NCBI RefSeq assembly: GCF_018070465.1
Contig: NZ_JAGPXT010000036.1
Coordinates: 1-41,662 of the forward strand
DNA length: 41,662 bases
Reading direction: 5' to 3'
DNA from: Micromonospora sp. C95
GTDB lineage: Bacteria > Actinomycetota > Actinomycetes > Mycobacteriales > Micromonosporaceae
Shown here: positions 33,294-41,599 of the stretch, piece by piece
Layout of the letters: every line of letters starts with the position of its first letter
Numbering within the stretch: position 1 is the first letter of the stretch
Translations under genes and position numbers: made by a program
The notes under the pieces: generated by a model
Seen by the model: only the letters and a program-made list of their open reading frames with translations
Database searches by the model: none
What the model was told of the DNA's origin: nothing

Positions 33294-34168
33294 GTCCGGT
33301 CGAGGCGGCGGAGGCGGCCGGTGCGCTCGACGCGCACCGGCCGATGCTGCTCGGGCTGGCCTACCGTCTGCTGGGCAGCCGGCACGACGCCGAGGACGTC
33401 CTCCAGGAGGCGTACCTACGCTGGTTACGGGTCGACCGCGCCGAGGTGAGCGAGCCACGTCGCTACCTGTCCCGGGTGGTGACCCACCTGTCGATGGACC
33501 GGCTGCGGGCCCGACAGGCCGCCCGCGAGACGTACGTCGGGCCGTGGCTACCGGAGCCGGTGCCGACCGCGCCGTCGCCGTTCGGGCCGCTGGAGCGTGC
33601 CGAGTTGCGCGACTCGCTCTCCACCGCGCTGCTGCACCTGCTGGAGCGGCTCACCCCGCCGGAGCGCGCCGTCTACGTGCTGCACACCGCCTTCGAGCTG
33701 CCCTACGCGGAGATCGCCGAGCTGCTGGACCGCTCCGCGGAGGACTGCCGTCAGTTGCACCACCGGGCGAGCGTGCGGATCGGGGGCGACAAGCGCCGGT
33801 TCACCGCCGACCGGGCGGAGCAGGAGCGGCTGCTGGAGGCGTTCATCGCCGCCGCCACCGAGGGTGACCTGGCCGCGCTCACCGATCTGGTCGCCGCGGA
33901 CGCGACCGCGTGGAGCGACGGCGGCGGCCGGGTGCGGGCCGCCCGCAACCCGGTCACCGGCGCCGACCGGGTGGGCCGGTTCCTACTGGGCATCCGCGAC
34001 AAGAGCTGGCCACTCACCGTGCGGCGCACGGAACTCAACGGCCAGCCGGCCGCCGTGGTGACCACCGCAGGCGGTCTCGCGTACGCGGTCACCCTCGGCA
34101 CGGCCGGCGGCCGGATCACCGACATCTTCCTGGTGGCCAACCCGGACAAGCTGCCCTGGGCGGCCTGA
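33290..34168 (+). CDS. ECF41-family RNA polymerase sigma factor with SnoaL-like C-terminal extension
   Basis: Sigma factor of 292 residues. Region sigma-2 covers about 10-78 (MLLGLAYRLLGSRHDAEDVLQ) and sigma-4 about 108-165 (LTPPERAVYVLHTAFELPYAE). The linker carries YVGPWLPEP (82-90), the hallmark of ECF41. The C-terminal SnoaL/NTF2-like domain has DGGGR (210-214, canonical DGGGK) and ends NPDKL (284-288), the other two group signatures. In this group the C-terminal domain takes the place of an anti-sigma factor and controls activity from within; no anti-sigma gene is present. The GTG start at 33290 overlaps the CMD gene (GTGA), so the two are co-translated and probably autoregulated through the promoter at 32790-32817. 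Confidence 0.94.
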   Translation: MSPVEAAEAAGALDAHRPMLLGLAYRLLGSRHDAEDVLQEAYLRWLRVDRAEVSEPRRYLSRVVTHLSMDRLRARQAARETYVGPWLPEPVPTAPSPFGPLERAELRDSLSTALLHLLERLTPPERAVYVLHTAFELPYAEIAELLDRSAEDCRQLHHRASVRIGGDKRRFTADRAEQERLLEAFIAAATEGDLAALTDLVAADATAWSDGGGRVRAARNPVTGADRVGRFLLGIRDKSWPLTVRRTELNGQPAAVVTTAGGLAYAVTLGTAGGRITDIFLVANPDKLPWAA

Positions 34169-34182
34169 ACCGACCGGCCGGC

Positions 34183-34608
34183 TCAGCCCAGCTCGGGGAA
34201 CCAGAGCGCCAGCTCGCGCTTGGCGCTGTCGGCCGAGTCGGAGGCGTGCACCAGGTTCTCCCGGTTGGACAGGGACAGGTCGCCCCGGATGGTGCCGGCG
34301 ACGGCCTTACGCCCGTCGGTCGCACCGATCAGGCCACGCACCACCTCGATGACCTGGTCGCCGGAGAGCACCAACGCGACCAGCGGACCACCGGTCATGA
34401 AGGCCTTCAGCGGCGGGTAGAACGCCTTGTCGACGTGCTCCGCGTAGTGCTCGTCGGCCAGCGTGGCGTCCATCGTCCGGGACACCATCGCGTCGATCCG
34501 CAGCCCCTTACGCTCGAACCGGGAGATGATCTCGCCCACCAGTCCTCGACGAACCGCGTCGGGCTTGATCAGGACGAGCGTGCGGTCGTCCGGGCTGCTG
34601 CTGGACAC
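34183..34608 (-). CDS. ndk: Nucleoside diphosphate kinase
   Basis: NDK of 141 residues, which transfers the gamma-phosphate between nucleotides via a phospho-His. The active His121 lies in ENLVHASDS. Other motifs are LVLIKPDAVRRGLVGEI, GPLVALVLSGDQVI and the C-terminal ELALWFPEL. The GTG at 34608 has GAGGAGG 8 nt upstream; the frame is open far upstream without coding character. It converges on the sigma-factor gene and diverges from the membrane/VOC gene. In mycobacteria ndk sits next to DUF4233, folC and valS. Here the VOC fusion gene is inserted between. Confidence 0.97.
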   Translation of the reverse strand: MSSSSPDDRTLVLIKPDAVRRGLVGEIISRFERKGLRIDAMVSRTMDATLADEHYAEHVDKAFYPPLKAFMTGGPLVALVLSGDQVIEVVRGLIGATDGRKAVAGTIRGDLSLSNRENLVHASDSADSAKRELALWFPELG

Positions 34609-34749
34609 GCTGGGTTCCTCCTCAGAGCGGAAGCCGGTCGGGCTGGGTACGGTCAGCCTAGCGACCCGGTCCCGGCGCCGGCGCGGTGGCCGGCCTTCCC
34701 CCGGCCCCCGATCCGGCCTAGCCTGGCCCTGACCCCCGGGAGGTCCACT

Positions 34750-36201
34750 GTGGCGAATGGTGGCGGCAACCGACCCATCGCACCGGTACGCAAGTTGATC
34801 GCCGCGGTGCTGGGCACCGTGGCCACCTTCGTCATCCTCTTCGGCCTGGGCATGACCAGCTGGGCGATCGTCGCACTCGGTGCCGCCCTGCTCGCCCTGG
34901 CGATCGCGCTGGCCACCGTGCGCGGCGGCGGCCGCACCTGGGTCGTCGGCGCCGGCCACGTGCACAGCGCCTCCGAACCACCGACCCAGTACGCCTTCGG
35001 TCGCTGCGAACTCCAACTGGTGATCGACGCACCCGGGCTACCGCCCCGCTCGAAAAAGATCATCGAGCCGAGGGTTCCGGTGTCGAAGTGGCCGTCGCTG
35101 GGGCAGACCCTGCCGATCCGGGTGGCGTTGGACGACCCGCGACACGTCCGGGTGCTCTGGGACGAGGTGCTCACCCATACCGAGGCCGGCAGCACCGCCG
35201 ACCTGCCTCCCGAGTTCGCCACGGTGCCGCCGGACGAGGTGCTGATCGGGCAGGAGGCGCCGCCCTGGGCCGGCCGGACGCCGGAGGACGACTTCCACGA
35301 CCCCTCGGCCGATCCGCCTGACGGCCCGCCCGGCGGTCCGCCGGACAGCCAACCGCACGACGCCCCGGTCGAAACCGTGGAGCACGTGGAGCGCCACGAG
35401 ACGGTGCGGGTACGCCAGCGGCCGGGCCGTCCGGTCGTGCTGGAGGGGACCGTGGTGGAGCGCTCCGACGAGCATCGGCTGCCCCGCCGAGCCACGCCCG
35501 CCCCACGTACACCGGCCGAGGAACGACTCGCCACCGCGGCGACCTCCGTCGGCGACGAATCCGCCGACCCGATAGCCGATCCGGTGACCTCGGGGCGACC
35601 CCCGCAGCCACCGACCGGCCCGAGCACGGGCCTGACCGACCCGATGGCTCCCCTCGACCCGCTCGACCTGCCACTCGACGACCCGGAACCGGGCCCGGCG
35701 GCCGCCGCCGACCTGCCGGCAAGCGGCCACCCGCAGCCGGCGGCCGATCGGACGGGCACGGTCGACGCGGGGGAACTGGACGAGGCGATTTTCGGCTTCG
35801 ATCCGGACGCCGCGGATCCGGCGGCCCCGATCAGCGGAGTGGGCATCACCCTGCTGGTGACAGATTTGTCCCGTTCCCTGGAGTTCTACCGGGACCGGCT
35901 CGGTTTCACCGAGGTCGACCGGGGCGCCGCCAATGCGGTGCTCTCCTCGGGGACGACCCGCCTGGTACTACGCGAGGTGACCGGGGCCCAGCCGATCAGT
36001 CGCCGGCTGGTCCACGTCAACCTGGACGTGGACGACATCCAGCCGGCGTACGAGCGACTGCGGGAGTCCGGCGTCCGGTTCACCTACCCACCTCGGGTGG
36101 TCAACCGTGGCAGCAAGCTGGAGGTGTGGGCGGCGGCGTTCCGCGACCCCGACGGACACGGCATCGCGCTGACCCAGTGGCGGGAACTCGCCGAGGCCTG
36201 A
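34750..36201 (+). CDS. Membrane protein with disordered linker and C-terminal VOC domain
   Basis: Protein of 483 residues. The GTG at 34750 has GGGAGG 6 nt upstream. Two membrane segments (about 16-34 and 37-57) are followed by a soluble domain, roughly 60-150 (WVVGAGHVHSASEPPTQYAF to VRVLWDEVLTH), which looks like a membrane-associated beta domain I cannot name. A Pro/Asp/Glu-rich linker of some 200 residues follows. The last 120 residues are a vicinal-oxygen-chelate (glyoxalase/dioxygenase) domain: SGVGITLLVTDLSRSLEFYR, LVHVNLDVDDIQPAYERL and FRDPDGHGIALTQW. A VOC domain tethered to the membrane is unusual. The reaction is unknown. It converges on DUF4233 and ends in a hairpin. Confidence 0.82.
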   Translation: MANGGGNRPIAPVRKLIAAVLGTVATFVILFGLGMTSWAIVALGAALLALAIALATVRGGGRTWVVGAGHVHSASEPPTQYAFGRCELQLVIDAPGLPPRSKKIIEPRVPVSKWPSLGQTLPIRVALDDPRHVRVLWDEVLTHTEAGSTADLPPEFATVPPDEVLIGQEAPPWAGRTPEDDFHDPSADPPDGPPGGPPDSQPHDAPVETVEHVERHETVRVRQRPGRPVVLEGTVVERSDEHRLPRRATPAPRTPAEERLATAATSVGDESADPIADPVTSGRPPQPPTGPSTGLTDPMAPLDPLDLPLDDPEPGPAAAADLPASGHPQPAADRTGTVDAGELDEAIFGFDPDAADPAAPISGVGITLLVTDLSRSLEFYRDRLGFTEVDRGAANAVLSSGTTRLVLREVTGAQPISRRLVHVNLDVDDIQPAYERLRESGVRFTYPPRVVNRGSKLEVWAAAFRDPDGHGIALTQWRELAEA

Positions 36202-36211
36202 CGGCCTCGGC
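36190..36211 (+). terminator. Hairpin overlapping the stop of the VOC-domain gene
   Basis: A perfect 9-bp stem (36190-36198 with 36203-36211) has a TGAC loop that contains the stop codon. It lies between convergent genes and may serve both. There is no T-run. Confidence 0.5.
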
Positions 36212-36250
36212 CTGCGGGAGGAGCCTGACGCACCCGCCGAAGCAGCCGGG

Positions 36251-36616
36251 TCAGCCCAGGATCACCCGGCGCACGTGCAGCGCGTACGCCCACACCAGTG
36301 CGAACATCACGCCGAGCACGAACAGCGACCAGTGCAGCAGGCCGGACAGTAGCAACAGCCCCTGCACCACGGTGCCGGCGTGCCAGGCCCACGGGCGGCG
36401 CATCAGGCCGGCGAGCACGATGGCGACCACGGCCAGCGCCACGATCACGGCGATTACCGCACCGCCGAGGTCACCGCCGACGGCCCGGATCGGCTGGATC
36501 GCCAGCAGCAGCACCAACGCCTCCAGGGCGAGAGCAGCCGCACCGAGACCGCGTACCGCCCGCTGCGGGTCGCGCAGACCGGACCGGCGCGGCTGGCCGT
36601 CGCCGTCGCCGGTCAT
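36251..36616 (-). CDS. DUF4233 membrane protein
   Basis: Integral membrane protein of 121 residues with three to four hydrophobic segments (from about residue 21 to the C-terminus). The motif LRDPQRAVRGLGAAALALEAL at the start and RPWAWHAGTVVQGLLL in the middle fit DUF4233. The family is encoded next to folC across actinobacteria, and its function is unknown. The ATG at 36616 overlaps the folC stop (ATGA), so it is translationally coupled. It is the last gene of the valS-folC-DUF4233 unit. Confidence 0.92.
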   Translation of the reverse strand: MTGDGDGQPRRSGLRDPQRAVRGLGAAALALEALVLLLAIQPIRAVGGDLGGAVIAVIVALAVVAIVLAGLMRRPWAWHAGTVVQGLLLLSGLLHWSLFVLGVMFALVWAYALHVRRVILG

Positions 36617-38079
36617 CGCTTCAGCAGCCGGCGGGCGTCGGCCACGGTCACCACCGAACCGGTGATGAGCACCCCGACGCCGGCCAGCTCGCCCGGCACG
36701 TCCTCCTCGGCCAGCGCGACCGCAGCCTCGATGGCGTCCGGCATCTCCTCGGCCACCTCGACCCGGTCTGGGCCGAACACCTCCGCGGCCAGCGCGGCCA
36801 GTTCCTTGACCGGCAGGGCCCGGGGTGAGCTGTTCCGGGTCACCACAAGCTGGTCGACCACCGGTTCCAGCAGCTCCAGCAGGCTTGCGGCGTCCTTGTC
36901 GGCGAGAGTCCCCAGCACCGCCACCAACTTGCTGAACGCGAACTCCTCCTGCAACGCGGTGACCGTGGCCGCCATGCCCTGCGGATTGTGCGCGCCGTCG
37001 AGCAGGATCGTCGGCGCGGTACGCACCCGCTCCAGCCGCCCCGGGGAACTGGTGGCGGCGAAGCCTTCCCGTACCGCCTCCACGTCGAGCTGCCGGCGGG
37101 CACCCGCACCGAGGAATGCCTCGACGGCGGCCAGCGCCACCGCCGCGTTCTGGGCCTGGTGGGCACCGTGCAGCGGGACGAAGACCTCCTCGTACACCCC
37201 GCCCAGCCCCTGCAGGGTGAGCACCTGGCCGCCGACCGCGACGGCCCGGCGCAGGACGCCGAACTCCGAGCCCTCCCGGGCCACGGTGGCGCCCACCTCC
37301 GCGCAGCGTTGCAGGATCGGCCGGGCGGCCTCCTCCTCCTGCGCGGCGGCGATCACGGTCGCACCCTGGTGAATGATGCCGGCCTTGGCCACCGCGATGT
37401 CCTGGAGCGTGTCACCGAGCCACTCCGTGTGGTCGAGCCCGATCGGGGTCAGTACGCACACCCCCGCCTGGATGACGTTCGTGGCGTCCTCGGCGCCACC
37501 GAGACCCACCTCGACCACGGCCACGTCGACCGGAGCGTCGGCGAAGGTGGCGAAGGCCAGAGCAGTGGTCATGTCGAAGTAGGTGAGCGGCTCGGCCGAT
37601 CGGTCGTCGACCAGCTCGGCAAGCGGCTTCACCTCCTGGTACACGGCGGTGAACCGGGCCTCGTCCACCGGCTCGCCATCCAGGCTGATCCGCTCCCGCA
37701 CCGTCTCCAGATGCGGGCTGGTGTACCGCCCGGTGTGCAGCCCGAAGGCCCGCAGCAGCGAGTCGATCATCCGGGCCGTGGAGGTCTTGCCGTTGGTCCC
37801 GGTCAGGTGGATCGACGGGTACGCCCGCTGCGGGCTGCCCAGCAGGTCCAGCAGGGAGGAGATGCGGTCCAGCTCGAAGACCATCCGGGTGAAGCCGCGC
37901 GCGGCCAGCTCCGCTTCCACCTGCGCGAAGGCGGCGTGCTCCGCCCGGCCGACGCGCTCACCGCGCGCGCCCGCCCGATCGTCGGTACGGGCGCGTTCGG
38001 TCCGTTCGCCGGCTGCTGCACCGGCCCGCTCGTCACGGCGGCGATCGGTGCGGTCGGTGCCATCGGTACGGTCGGTCAC
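36613..38079 (-). CDS. folC: Bifunctional folylpolyglutamate / dihydrofolate synthase
   Basis: Mur-ligase-type enzyme of 488 residues that adds glutamate to folates. The P-loop TGTNGKTSTAR is near 93-103. Downstream are SPHLETVRERIS, the central ligase motifs (VEVGLGGAEDATN, IGLDHTEWLG) and the C-terminal ILLDGAHNPQGM. The GTG at 38079 overlaps the valS stop (GTGA). The first 45 residues are an Arg/Asp/Thr repeat-like extension (TDRTDGTDRTDRRRDE) not found in the core enzyme and probably disordered. The true start could be later, but the overlap favours this one. Downstream it overlaps DUF4233 by 4 nt. Confidence 0.95.
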   Translation of the reverse strand: MTDRTDGTDRTDRRRDERAGAAAGERTERARTDDRAGARGERVGRAEHAAFAQVEAELAARGFTRMVFELDRISSLLDLLGSPQRAYPSIHLTGTNGKTSTARMIDSLLRAFGLHTGRYTSPHLETVRERISLDGEPVDEARFTAVYQEVKPLAELVDDRSAEPLTYFDMTTALAFATFADAPVDVAVVEVGLGGAEDATNVIQAGVCVLTPIGLDHTEWLGDTLQDIAVAKAGIIHQGATVIAAAQEEEAARPILQRCAEVGATVAREGSEFGVLRRAVAVGGQVLTLQGLGGVYEEVFVPLHGAHQAQNAAVALAAVEAFLGAGARRQLDVEAVREGFAATSSPGRLERVRTAPTILLDGAHNPQGMAATVTALQEEFAFSKLVAVLGTLADKDAASLLELLEPVVDQLVVTRNSSPRALPVKELAALAAEVFGPDRVEVAEEMPDAIEAAVALAEEDVPGELAGVGVLITGSVVTVADARRLLKR

Positions 38080-40694
38080 GAGGAAAGCGCCTCCAGGGCG
38101 GCGTCGATGCGGGCCAGGTCCGCCTCGGCGACCGCCAAGCGTTCGCGGATCTTGGAAACGACGTGCTCGGGGGCCTTGCCGACGAACGCCGGGTTGCCCA
38201 GCTTCGCCCGGGCCTGCCCCGCCTCCTTCTCCGCCGCCGCGCGGTCCTTGGTCAACCGGGCCCGCTCGGCGGCAACGTCGATCGAGCCCCGGGTGTCCAA
38301 CGCGACACTGACCTCACCCGGCATGGCCAGCGTCGCGCTGGCCTGGAAATCGTCGCCGGCCGGGTCCAGCCGGGCCAGCGACCGGATCAACGGCTCGTGC
38401 GCCGACACACCGGCACCGGACAGCCCGTCCAGCCGGGCCGCGACCCGCTGGGCCGGGCGCAGGCCCTGGTCCGAGCGGAACCGGCGAACCTCGGTCACCA
38501 CCCGCTGGAGGGTCGCCACCTCCGTCTCGGCCGCGTCGTCGAGCAGCGCCCGGTCGGCCGTGGGCCACGCCGCCGTCAGTACGGTCTCCCCGCCGGTGAG
38601 CGCCGTCCACAGCTCCTCCGTGACGAACGGGATCACCGGGTGCAACAGCCGCAGCAGCCGGTCCAGCACGTGGCCGAGGACACGGCGGCTGACCTCGGCC
38701 GGTTCGCCGCCGCCGGTCAGCACCGGCTTGCTCAGCTCCACGTACCAGTCGCAGACGTCGTCCCAGGCGAAGTGGTACAGCAGGTCACAGACCTTGGCGA
38801 ACTCGTACGCCTCGAACTGCTCGTCGACCTCGGCGGTGACGTGGGCCAGCCGGGACAGGATCCACCGGTCGACGGTCGACAACCGCCCGGCGTCCGGCAT
38901 CGGGCCGTCGGTGTGCACACCGTTGATCAGCGCGAACCGGGTGGCGTTCCAGAGCTTGTTGCAGAAGTTGCGCGAGCCCTGGCACCACTCCTCGCTGACC
39001 GGCACGTCGCCGCCGGGGTTTGCGCCCCGGGCCAGGGTGAACCGGGTGGCGTCGGCGCCGTACCTGTCGATCCAGTCCAGCGGGTCGACCACGTTGCCGA
39101 ACGACTTGGACATCTTCTTGCCGTGCTCGTCGCGGACCATCCCGTGCAGGGCGATCACGTCGAACGGCTGCCGGCCATCCATCGCGTACAGGCCGAACAT
39201 CATCATCCGGGCGACCCAGAAGAACAGGATGTCGTACCCGGTGACCAGCACGCTGGTCGGGTAGAACTTCGCCAGATCAGGAGTCTGCTCCGGCCAGCCG
39301 AGCGTGGAGAACGGCCAGAGGCCGCTGGAGAACCAGGTGTCCAGCACGTCCTCGTCCTGATGCCAGCCCTCGCCGGCAGGCGGTTCCTCGTCGGGCCCGA
39401 CGCAAACCACCTCGCCGGCCGGGCCGTACCAGACCGGGATCCGGTGGCCCCACCAGAGCTGCCGGGAGATGCACCAGTCGTGCATGTTGTCGACCCAGGC
39501 GAAATAGCGCTTGGCCAGCTCCGCCGGCTCGATGCGCACCCGGCCGTCGCGCACCGCGTCGCCGGCCGCCTTGGCCAGCGGCGAGGTGTTGACGAACCAC
39601 TGCAGCGACAGCCGAGGCTCGACGGTGGTCCGGCACCGGGAGCAGTGGCCGACGGCGTGCACGTACGGCCGCTTCTCGGCGACGATGCGTCCCTCGGCCC
39701 GCAGCGCGGCCACGATCGCCGGACGGGCCTCGAACCGGTCCAACCCCTCGAACGGCCCGTGGGCGGTGATGACCCCCCGCTCGTCCATGATCGTCAGAGC
39801 GGGCAGGTCGTGCCGCTGCCCGATCTCGAAGTCGTTCGGGTCGTGCGCCGGAGTCACCTTCACCATGCCGGTGCCGAACGACGGGTCGACGTGGGAGTCC
39901 CCCACGATCGGGATCCGCCGCCCGGTCAGCGGCAGCTCGACCTCGGTGCCGATCAGGTGGCGGTACCGCTCGTCGTCCGGGTGCACGGCGACCGCCGTGT
40001 CACCGAGCATCGTCTCCGCCCGGGTGGTGGCCACCACCACGTCGTCGCTGTAGCGGATCGAGACCAGCTCGCCGTCGTCGTCGGTGTGCTCCACCTCGAT
40101 GTCGGACAGGGCCGTCAGGCAGCGCGGACACCAGTTGATGATCCGGTTCGCCCGGTAGATCAAGCCGTCGTCGTAGAGCTTCTTGAACATCGTCTGCACG
40201 GCCCGGGACAGGCCCTCGTCCATGGTGAAGCGTTCCCGGTCCCAGTCGACCGAGTCGCCGAGCCGCCGCATCTGGCCGAGGATGGCGCCGCCGGACTCCG
40301 CCTTCCACTGCCACACCCGCTCGACGAACTTCTCCCGGCCCAGGTCGTGGCGGGACAGCCCCTGCGCGGCGAGCTGCCGCTCGACCACGTTCTGGGTGGC
40401 GATCCCGGCATGGTCCATCCCCGGCAGCCAGAGTGCCTCGTAGCCCTGCATCCGCTTGCGGCGGACCAGGGCGTCCTGCACCGTGTGGTCGAGCGCGTGC
40501 CCCATGTGCAGGGAGCCGGTGACGTTCGGCGGCGGGATGACGATGGTGAACGGTTCCCGGTCACTGTCCGCGGCGGCCCGGAAGCGACCGTCGGCTACCC
40601 ACTGCTCGTACCGTCGCTGCTCTACCTCGCCCGGCTGGTACTGGCCGGCGAGGGTCGGGGCGTCGGGGCGTCGGGCATCCAGTCTCTCGGTCAC
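38076..40694 (-). CDS. valS: Valyl-tRNA synthetase
   Basis: Class I synthetase of 872 residues. HMGH (63-66) in PPPNVTGSLHMGHALDH and KMSKS near 525 (HGKKMSKSFGNVVDPLDW) are the two ATP-site motifs. An editing domain (TTRAETMLGDTAVAVHPDD), the anticodon-binding domain and the C-terminal coiled-coil arm (ERARLTKDRAAAEKEAGQA) complete the protein. The GTG at 40694 lies 6 nt after a TAGACT -10 hexamer, so the transcript is probably leaderless. No T-box is seen, in contrast to ileS. It starts the valS-folC-DUF4233 unit through a GTGA overlap. Confidence 0.97.
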   Translation of the reverse strand: MTERLDARRPDAPTLAGQYQPGEVEQRRYEQWVADGRFRAAADSDREPFTIVIPPPNVTGSLHMGHALDHTVQDALVRRKRMQGYEALWLPGMDHAGIATQNVVERQLAAQGLSRHDLGREKFVERVWQWKAESGGAILGQMRRLGDSVDWDRERFTMDEGLSRAVQTMFKKLYDDGLIYRANRIINWCPRCLTALSDIEVEHTDDDGELVSIRYSDDVVVATTRAETMLGDTAVAVHPDDERYRHLIGTEVELPLTGRRIPIVGDSHVDPSFGTGMVKVTPAHDPNDFEIGQRHDLPALTIMDERGVITAHGPFEGLDRFEARPAIVAALRAEGRIVAEKRPYVHAVGHCSRCRTTVEPRLSLQWFVNTSPLAKAAGDAVRDGRVRIEPAELAKRYFAWVDNMHDWCISRQLWWGHRIPVWYGPAGEVVCVGPDEEPPAGEGWHQDEDVLDTWFSSGLWPFSTLGWPEQTPDLAKFYPTSVLVTGYDILFFWVARMMMFGLYAMDGRQPFDVIALHGMVRDEHGKKMSKSFGNVVDPLDWIDRYGADATRFTLARGANPGGDVPVSEEWCQGSRNFCNKLWNATRFALINGVHTDGPMPDAGRLSTVDRWILSRLAHVTAEVDEQFEAYEFAKVCDLLYHFAWDDVCDWYVELSKPVLTGGGEPAEVSRRVLGHVLDRLLRLLHPVIPFVTEELWTALTGGETVLTAAWPTADRALLDDAAETEVATLQRVVTEVRRFRSDQGLRPAQRVAARLDGLSGAGVSAHEPLIRSLARLDPAGDDFQASATLAMPGEVSVALDTRGSIDVAAERARLTKDRAAAEKEAGQARAKLGNPAFVGKAPEHVVSKIRERLAVAEADLARIDAALEALSS

Positions 40695-40700
40695 CCTGAA

Positions 40701-40706
40701 AGTCTA
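40701..40706 (-). promoter_or_regulatory. Predicted -10 element of valS
   Basis: TAGACT on the minus strand ends 6 nt before the valS GTG. The expected start falls on the start codon itself, which implies a leaderless mRNA. No -35 match is clear. Confidence 0.4.
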
Positions 40707-40750
40707 CGGAGCGCTTCGACGGACCCGACGTGCGCCACCTGTCGTTCGCG

Positions 40751-40756
40751 TACGGT
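40751..40756 (+). promoter_or_regulatory. Predicted -10 element of the membrane protein at 40764
   Basis: TACGGT ends 7 nt before the ATG at 40764, so this transcript too would be leaderless. No ribosome-binding site is seen before the ATG. Confidence 0.4.
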
Positions 40757-40763
40757 GTCGGCT

Positions 40764-41447
40764 ATGTCCGACGCACATCTCAGTCCCCGTCAGCTCGACG
40801 AGGGCGCTTCGCTGGTCGAGCTGACCGACGAGCCGATCGAGCTGGGCGACCGTGAGCCGACCGACGACACCGACCGGCGCCACGTGCGGTCCCGGCGGCG
40901 GCGCCTGGTCGTGGTGGTGCTCGCGATCATCGCGCTGGTGGGTGTCGGTGCGCTCGGCACCTGGGCTTGGCGGATCGTGCAGCAGAAGGACGCCCGGATC
41001 ACCACCCCCGACCAGGTCGCCGGTCTTCGGCTGGACAGCAGCGACCGGGCGGCCAGCACCGCCGACTACCTGCGGAGCGGGCTGGCCGCCGACATTCAGC
41101 TCGACAGCAGCTTCGGTGCCGTCTACCAGGACCCGGCCGACGCACAGCGATCGGTACTGATCTTCGGAGGCACCACCCTGCTGTGGCAGCCGGAGCAGGA
41201 TCTGGAGAGCCTGTTCGAGTTGATGGCCGACGAGACCGCAGCCGTGACCGGGCTTCACGGCGTGTCACCGGGCCGGCTGGGCGGCGTGATGAAGTGCGGC
41301 AGCACCGGCGGCGAGGGCGGGGATTTCGCGGTCTGCGGTTGGGCCGACCACGGCAGCGTGGTGCTGGCCATGTTTCCCGCCCGTTCGGTCGACGAGTCGG
41401 CCGGCCTGCTGCGGCAGATCCGGGAGAGCATGCAGACCCGCGACTGA
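40764..41447 (+). CDS. Single-pass membrane protein, paralogue of the proline-rich protein at 25218-26651
   Basis: Protein of 227 residues, family not recognised. A short acidic cytoplasmic part (1-43) and a basic patch (RSRRRR) precede one membrane segment (about 49-69, VVVVLAIIALVGVGALGTWAW). The remaining 158 residues lie outside: DQVAGLRLDS, FGAVYQDP, VLIFGGTTLLW, a Cys pair in MKCGS and FAVCGWADHGS, and RSVDESAGLLRQIRESM. The same order of motifs and spacing is found in the C-terminal domain of the protein at 25218-26651. The cytoplasmic parts are unrelated, so the shared unit is the extracellular domain. The ATG at 40764 is probably the mRNA 5' end. It diverges from valS. Confidence 0.82.
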   Translation: MSDAHLSPRQLDEGASLVELTDEPIELGDREPTDDTDRRHVRSRRRRLVVVVLAIIALVGVGALGTWAWRIVQQKDARITTPDQVAGLRLDSSDRAASTADYLRSGLAADIQLDSSFGAVYQDPADAQRSVLIFGGTTLLWQPEQDLESLFELMADETAAVTGLHGVSPGRLGGVMKCGSTGGEGGDFAVCGWADHGSVVLAMFPARSVDESAGLLRQIRESMQTRD

Positions 41448-41559
41448 CCTCGCTGCCCACAGCAGCACAGTTGCCGGCCGGGCCCGGGCCGACCGGCCGA
41501 TCAGTCCAGGAGCGTCCGCTGCCGGACCGTAGCGCGCACGGTGATGCTTGTGGAAACGC

Positions 41560-41590
41560 GTTCAGGGCCACCCTGTGGGTGGCCCTGAAC
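41560..41590 (-). terminator. rRNA operon terminator
   Basis: A perfect 14-bp stem (41560-41573 with 41577-41590) with a 3-nt loop lies about 10 nt past the 5S rRNA 3' end on the minus strand. It also faces the convergent gene at 40764, which ends 113 nt away. Confidence 0.85.
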
Positions 41591-41599
41591 GGGAAGTGT

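Noticed and set aside
38163..40763. Upstream extension of the open frame that ends at 41447
   Set aside because: Only 40764-41447 has a membrane segment and domain; the rest is antisense to valS.
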